From assembly GCF_019799945.1 (NCBI RefSeq), contig NZ_JABGCH010000004.1:62001-126000 (forward strand): a stretch of DNA of 64,000 nucleotides, written 5' to 3'. The notes beneath the pieces were generated by a model, which had not been told where the DNA came from, did no database searches, and worked only from the letters and a program-made list of their open reading frames with translations. This stretch comes from Modestobacter marinus (GTDB lineage: Bacteria > Actinomycetota > Actinomycetes > Mycobacteriales > Geodermatophilaceae). Positions 59,998 through 64,000 of the stretch are shown here, in pieces (the first letter of the stretch is position 1; each line of letters starts with the position of its first letter). The position numbers and the translations under genes are program-made.

Positions 59998-61194
59998 GTG
60001 GATGTCCACCGCAGCGCAGCGCCGGACCCCCAGGGGGAGGCGTCCGCCCTGGGCGTGGCGGTGGTCGGCCTCGGCTGGATGGGCCGGGTGCACACCCAGG
60101 CCTACGTCCGGGTGCGTCACCACTTCCCGGACGTGCCCCGCGTCCCGCACCTGGTGGTCGCCGCCGACGCGGTGCCCGGGCGCGCCGCCGCGGCCGCCGC
60201 CCAGTACGGCTTCGCCCGCGCCACCGAGGACTGGCGAGCGGCCGTCGCGGACCCGCAGGTGCAGGCCGTGAGCGTCACCCTGCCCAACGACCTGCACCGC
60301 GAGGTGGGGGCTGCGGTCGCCCAGGCCGGCAAGCACCTGTGGATCGAGAAGCCGGTCGGACTGACCACGGACGACGCGGCGACGGTGGCCGCGGCGGTCG
60401 CCGCGGCCGGCGTGCAGGCGGCCGTGGGCTTCAACTACCGGCACGCCCCGGCCGTCGACCGGGCCCGGGAGATCATCGCCGCCGGTGGCATCGGGCAGGT
60501 GACGCACGCCCGGGTCCGGCTGTTCAGCGACTACGCGGCCTCCCCGGACGGTGCGCTCACCTGGCGGTACGAACGGGCCCGCGGGGGCAGCGGCGTCCTC
60601 GGCGACCTCGCGTCCCACGGCATCGACCTGGTCCGGCACCTGCTGGGAGAGGTGGTGGCGATCTCGGCGGACACGGCGGTGTTCCTGACCCAGCGCGCCC
60701 GCCCGCTCGCCGAGACGACCGGACACGCCCGCGGCGGCGGGGAGCTGGGGCCGGTCGAGAACGACGACTACGTCGGCTGCCTGCTGCGGCTGGCCTCGGG
60801 CGCGCGGGTGGTGCTGGAGGCCAGCCGGGTCGCCGTGGGGGCGCAGAACGACTACGGGTTCGAGGTCCACGGCACCGCCGGCTCGCTGTCGTGGGACTTC
60901 CGACGGATGGGGGAGCTGCTCACCAGTTCCGGCTCCGCGGCCCAGGACCAGTCCGTGACCACCGAGTTCGTGGGGCCCGCCGCGGGCGCCTACGGCGCCT
61001 TCCAGCCGGGGGCGGCGAACCCAATGAGCTACGACGACCTCAAGGTGGTCGAGGCGCACGCGTTCCTGTGCTCGATCGCCGACGGCGTGCAGCGCGCCGC
61101 AGGCCTCGCCGACGCGGTGCGCGCCCAGCAGGTCCTCGACGCCGCCGCGGAGTCCGCCGCCGGCGGCCGCTGGCTGGCGATCGGGCCGGACTGA
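59998..61194 (+). CDS. Gfo/Idh/MocA-family sugar/inositol dehydrogenase-like protein
   Basis: 398 residues from a GTG with GGGAGG seven bases upstream. Rossmann motif VVGLGWMGRVHTQAYVR, then WIEKPVG with the catalytic lysine near residue 118. The C-terminal domain has GVLGDLASHGIDLVRHLLG, a segment with the histidine typical of inositol dehydrogenase and related sugar oxidoreductases. The adjacent sugar ABC transporter suggests its substrate is imported next door, for example inositol or an aldose (inference). Confidence 0.9.
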   Translation: MDVHRSAAPDPQGEASALGVAVVGLGWMGRVHTQAYVRVRHHFPDVPRVPHLVVAADAVPGRAAAAAAQYGFARATEDWRAAVADPQVQAVSVTLPNDLHREVGAAVAQAGKHLWIEKPVGLTTDDAATVAAAVAAAGVQAAVGFNYRHAPAVDRAREIIAAGGIGQVTHARVRLFSDYAASPDGALTWRYERARGGSGVLGDLASHGIDLVRHLLGEVVAISADTAVFLTQRARPLAETTGHARGGGELGPVENDDYVGCLLRLASGARVVLEASRVAVGAQNDYGFEVHGTAGSLSWDFRRMGELLTSSGSAAQDQSVTTEFVGPAAGAYGAFQPGAANPMSYDDLKVVEAHAFLCSIADGVQRAAGLADAVRAQQVLDAAAESAAGGRWLAIGPD

Positions 61195-61498
61195 GCCATG
61201 AGCCCGGCCGTGCGGTGGGTGCACGCGCCCGGCCAGAGGGTCGGACGCGCCGGGACCTTGACGCTCACTGTTGCCCCTGTCACATTGCTCATGTCAGTTT
61301 GTCAGTACATGGAGGTGGGGCGGGACGTCCCCAGCTGCTCCGGGAAGGCACCTCTCCCCGGAGCGCCGGACCCCCGTCGCTGCCGGCCCGGCCCAGGCGT
61401 ACCGCCGCGGGAACCGGTCGCCGGACCCACCCGCTCCGACAGGCGGTCACCGCCCGGTGGGCCGCGGAAGAAAGGGACGCTTCGATGAGGAAGACCCG
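61195..61498 (+). other. 304-base intergenic region with promoter and repeats
   Basis: No gene was found. The first 60 bases are GC-rich. A block at 61258-61312 is AT-richer and holds a promoter-like pattern and three TGTCA direct repeats. The rest up to the ABC gene is GC-rich leader. A five-codon frame, MRKTR with its TGA, runs at 61485-61502, ending in an ATGA overlap with the binding-protein start. Confidence 0.5.
61258..61286 (+). promoter_or_regulatory. Predicted promoter of the sugar ABC operon
   Basis: TTGACG (61258-61263) with 17 bases to CACATT (61281-61286). TGTCA repeats follow at about 61279, 61293 and 61301 on the plus strand and may bind a regulator. The -10 is weak. Confidence 0.4.
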
Positions 61499-62479
61499 AT
61501 GACCGGCACCCGTCGGCGGCTGCGCACCCTGGTCGCGCTCTCCGCCCTGGGACTCGTGGTCACCGCCTGCAGCAGTGAGGGCGGCGCTCAGGACGCGGGG
61601 GGTGGCGCCGCGGCCGAGGGCGAGGAGTACACCATCGCGATGGTGACCCACGAGGCCCCCGGCGACACGTTCTGGGACAAGATCCGCAACGGGGCCGAGG
61701 CCGCCGCCGCGAACCACAACATCACCCTCAACTACTCGAACAACCAGGACGCCGGCGAGCAGTCGACGCTCATCCAGAACGCGATCGACAGCGGCGTGGA
61801 CGGGATCGCGACCACCCTGCCCACCCCCGACGCCATCGGGCCGAACGTCCAGAAGGCGGTCGACGGGGGGATCCCCGTGGTGGCGTTCAACGCCGGCATC
61901 AACGACTACACGAACTACGGCATCGGCATGTACTTCGGCTCCGATGAGGACCTCGCCGGGCAGACGGTCGGCACCCGTATCACCGAGCAGACCCCGGGCC
62001 ACACGGTCTGCGTCATCCAGGAGCAGGGTCAGGTGCAGCTCGAGGCCCGCTGCGCCGGTGTGGCGACGACCTACCCCGACACCGAGGTCCTCTACGTCAA
62101 CGGCCGTGACCTGCCGGCGGTGCAGCAGACCATCGGTGCCAAGCTGCAGGAGGATGCCTCGATCACCAACGTGGTCACCCTCGGCGCCGACATCGCGCTC
62201 GCCGCCGGACAGGCCAAGGCCGACTCGGGCAGCCAGGCCAACGTCGTGACGTTCGACCTGAACGCCGACGTCGCCGAGGCCATCGAGGCCGGGGACATCG
62301 CCTTCTCGGTGGACCAGCAGCCCTACGTGCAGGGCTACATGGCCGTGACGGCGCTGTGGCTGAACCTGACCAACGGCAACGACATCGGCGGTGGTGGCCC
62401 GGTCCTGACCGGTCCGTCCATCGTCGACGAGAGCAACATCGGCCCGATCGTCGAGTACGCCAACAACAACACCCGGTAG
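61499..62479 (+). CDS. Sugar ABC transporter substrate-binding lipoprotein (Peripla_BP_4 type)
   Basis: 326 residues. The lipoprotein signal ends in LVVTAC near residue 24. The mature protein has two alpha/beta lobes: TIAMVTHEAPGDTFWDKIRN, then IATTLPTPDAIGPNVQKAV, and SQANVVTFDLNADVAEAIEA. It binds a sugar or polyol outside the cell and delivers it to the permease. The start ATG is chosen because AGGA lies seven bases upstream and its ATG overlaps a tiny upstream frame. A hairpin separates it from the permease gene. Confidence 0.93.
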   Translation: MTGTRRRLRTLVALSALGLVVTACSSEGGAQDAGGGAAAEGEEYTIAMVTHEAPGDTFWDKIRNGAEAAAANHNITLNYSNNQDAGEQSTLIQNAIDSGVDGIATTLPTPDAIGPNVQKAVDGGIPVVAFNAGINDYTNYGIGMYFGSDEDLAGQTVGTRITEQTPGHTVCVIQEQGQVQLEARCAGVATTYPDTEVLYVNGRDLPAVQQTIGAKLQEDASITNVVTLGADIALAAGQAKADSGSQANVVTFDLNADVAEAIEAGDIAFSVDQQPYVQGYMAVTALWLNLTNGNDIGGGGPVLTGPSIVDESNIGPIVEYANNNTR

Positions 62480-62485
62480 TCCGCT

Positions 62486-62517
62486 CGGAGGGAGCCGGGG
62501 TGGCCCGGCTCCCTCCG
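62486..62517 (+). promoter_or_regulatory. Intra-operon hairpin after the binding-protein gene
   Basis: A perfect 14-bp stem (CGGAGGGAGCCGGG / CCCGGCTCCCTCCG) with a GTGG loop, 7 bases past the stop. Such hairpins let part of transcription stop and protect the upstream mRNA, giving more binding protein than permease. Confidence 0.75.
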
Positions 62518-62548
62518 CCACACCGTCCCTCCGAGTCTGGAGCACGCC

Positions 62549-63610
62549 ATGAGCTCATCCGTGGTGGCCAAGCCGCCCACCGCGCCCGCGGCCGCACCGC
62601 CGGGCCGCGCCGAACGATCCCTGATCTCCCGGGTCCTCGGTCGTCCCGAGGTCGGCGCGCTGGTCGCGGCGATCGTGATCTTCGGGTTCTTCTACGCCGT
62701 CGCCCCGCCGTTCCGCACCCTGCCCGCGCTCGCGACGGTCCTCTACGCCTCGTCCACCATCGGGATCGTCGCCGTCGGCGTCGCCCTGCTGATGATCGGC
62801 GGCGAGTTCGACCTGTCCGCCGGTGTCGCGGTGACCACCGCGGCGCTGTCCGCCGCGATGCTCAGCTACCAGCTGAGCCTGAACATCTGGGTCGGGGTGA
62901 TCGTCAGCCTGGCGATCGCGCTGGCCATCGGCTTCGTCAACGGGTACCTGGTGGTGAGAACGGGGATCCCGAGCTTCCTCATCACGCTCTCCACCTTCTT
63001 CATCCTCCAGGGCGTCAACCTCGGCGTCACGAAGCTGATCACCGGGACGGTCGCGACGCCCAACGCGAGCCGGCTGGACGGGTTCGACGCGGGGCGGGCG
63101 ATCTTCGCCTCCGACATCCCCCTGGGCTTCATCACCGTCAAGGTGACGGTGCTGTGGTGGCTGGCGTTCGTCGCCATCGGCACCTGGATCCTGCTGCGCA
63201 GCCGCACCGGCAACTGGGTCACCGCCTCGGGCGGCAACGCGGCCAGCGCCCGCGCGGTCGGCGTCCCGGTGCGCAAGGTCAAGATCGGCCTGTTCATGGG
63301 CGTGGCCTTCCTGGGCTGGTTCCTCGGGATGCACCTGCTGTTCAACTTCAGCACCGTGCAGGCCGGCCTCGGCGTCGGCAACGAGTTCATCTACATCATC
63401 GCCTCGGTCGTCGGCGGCGCCCTGCTCACCGGCGGCTACGGCTCCGCGGTCGGCTCGGCGCTGGGCGCGTTCATCTTCGGCATGACCAACCAGGGCATCG
63501 TGTTCGCCGGCTGGGACCCCAACTGGTTCCGCGCCTTCCTGGGCCTGATGCTGCTGCTCGCCGTGATGGTCAACCTGTACATCAAGAACTACGCAGCCGG
63601 GAGGAGATGA
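62549..63610 (+). CDS. Sugar ABC transporter permease (RbsC/FrcC type)
   Basis: 353 residues with eight to ten membrane helices. GGEFDLSAGVAVTTAAL is the conserved E-F-D-L-S motif of ribose-type permeases, and VGVPVRKVKIGLFMGVAFLG and ASVVGGALLTGGYGSAVGS lie later. It forms the membrane channel with the partial ATPase encoded next. The hydrophilic N-terminus of about 35 residues is Ala/Pro rich. Confidence 0.93.
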   Translation: MSSSVVAKPPTAPAAAPPGRAERSLISRVLGRPEVGALVAAIVIFGFFYAVAPPFRTLPALATVLYASSTIGIVAVGVALLMIGGEFDLSAGVAVTTAALSAAMLSYQLSLNIWVGVIVSLAIALAIGFVNGYLVVRTGIPSFLITLSTFFILQGVNLGVTKLITGTVATPNASRLDGFDAGRAIFASDIPLGFITVKVTVLWWLAFVAIGTWILLRSRTGNWVTASGGNAASARAVGVPVRKVKIGLFMGVAFLGWFLGMHLLFNFSTVQAGLGVGNEFIYIIASVVGGALLTGGYGSAVGSALGAFIFGMTNQGIVFAGWDPNWFRAFLGLMLLLAVMVNLYIKNYAAGRR

Positions 63611-63611
63611 C

Positions 63612-64000
<389 letters not shown>

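Noticed and set aside
61198-61488. A 96-codon frame in the gap before the sugar ABC genes
   Set aside because: No ribosome site, no family pattern, and it runs through the promoter-like island.

Overview
The window reads as chromosome of a very high-GC actinobacterium. Supporting signs are the dense gene packing with GTG starts and 4-base start/stop overlaps, a mycothiol-type maleylpyruvate isomerase family protein, a SAM-IV class riboswitch (an actinobacterial class), an ECF sigma/anti-sigma pair, and a fused oleBC gene. The gene mix would suit the Geodermatophilaceae (Blastococcus, Modestobacter or Geodermatophilus type), but that placement is inference. No rRNA, tRNA, CRISPR array, transposase or prophage gene was found. 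Both ends cut genes: a serine hydrolase at the left and a sugar ABC ATPase at the right.

Layout. 0-5.2 kb: serine hydrolase, a minus-strand run of cupredoxin lipoprotein, ECF sigma, anti-sigma and DinB/MDMPI-type protein, then a luciferase-like monooxygenase with its FMN reductase. 5.3-16 kb: a small unknown protein, an acyl-CoA dehydrogenase pair, a secreted amidase, an unknown protein, Hsp20 behind a SigR/SigH-like promoter, cytochrome bd oxidase (cydAB) and an acetyl-CoA hydrolase/CoA-transferase. 16-27.4 kb: succinate-semialdehyde dehydrogenase, several oxidoreductases, a Cys-rich pentapeptide-repeat protein, pyridoxal kinase with a UPF0303 protein, a lipoprotein/microprotein/DUF6766 membrane module, glutathione-independent formaldehyde dehydrogenase, a universal stress protein and DUF1918. 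27.4-34.8 kb: a sulfur-flavoured stretch (SsuE-like flavin reductase divergent from a SAM-IV-controlled class V aminotransferase, then a sulfotransferase), a glycerol dehydrogenase-like gene, and a scar where two gene remnants abut. 35.2-41.3 kb: the phenylacetate upper pathway, paaABCDE divergent from paaK and a TetR regulator, with a PaaR-like operator between them. 41.4-48.2 kb: a DivIVA-like coiled-coil protein, two small oxidoreductases, LtrA, a glutamine transaminase/omega-amidase-like pair and a dead alpha/beta hydrolase. 48.2-52.8 kb: a complete long-chain olefin operon, oleA-oleBC-oleD. 52.9-56.3 kb: a decayed catabolic module (frameshifted flavin monooxygenase and DUF3500 gene, and an IclR regulator without its DNA-binding domain). 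56.4-64 kb: zinc alcohol dehydrogenase, TetR plus DHA2 efflux pump, and a Gfo/Idh/MocA dehydrogenase followed by a sugar ABC transporter.

How the genes work together. The best supported pathways are phenylacetate activation and ring epoxidation (PaaK then PaaABCDE), head-to-head fatty acyl condensation to olefins (OleA, OleC, OleB and OleD activities), a bd-type terminal oxidase, and sugar or polyol uptake with oxidation. Later phenylacetate steps (PaaG, PaaZ, PaaJ) are not in the window.

The most unusual structural feature is a 26-28 bp palindrome (core AGAAGTGGCCACTTCT) present three times: between convergent genes, captured as the N-terminal codons of paaD, and at the broken 5' edge of a pseudogene. 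Three of the damaged genes also carry single-base C-run shifts that could be biological decay or assembly error; the raw reads would decide.
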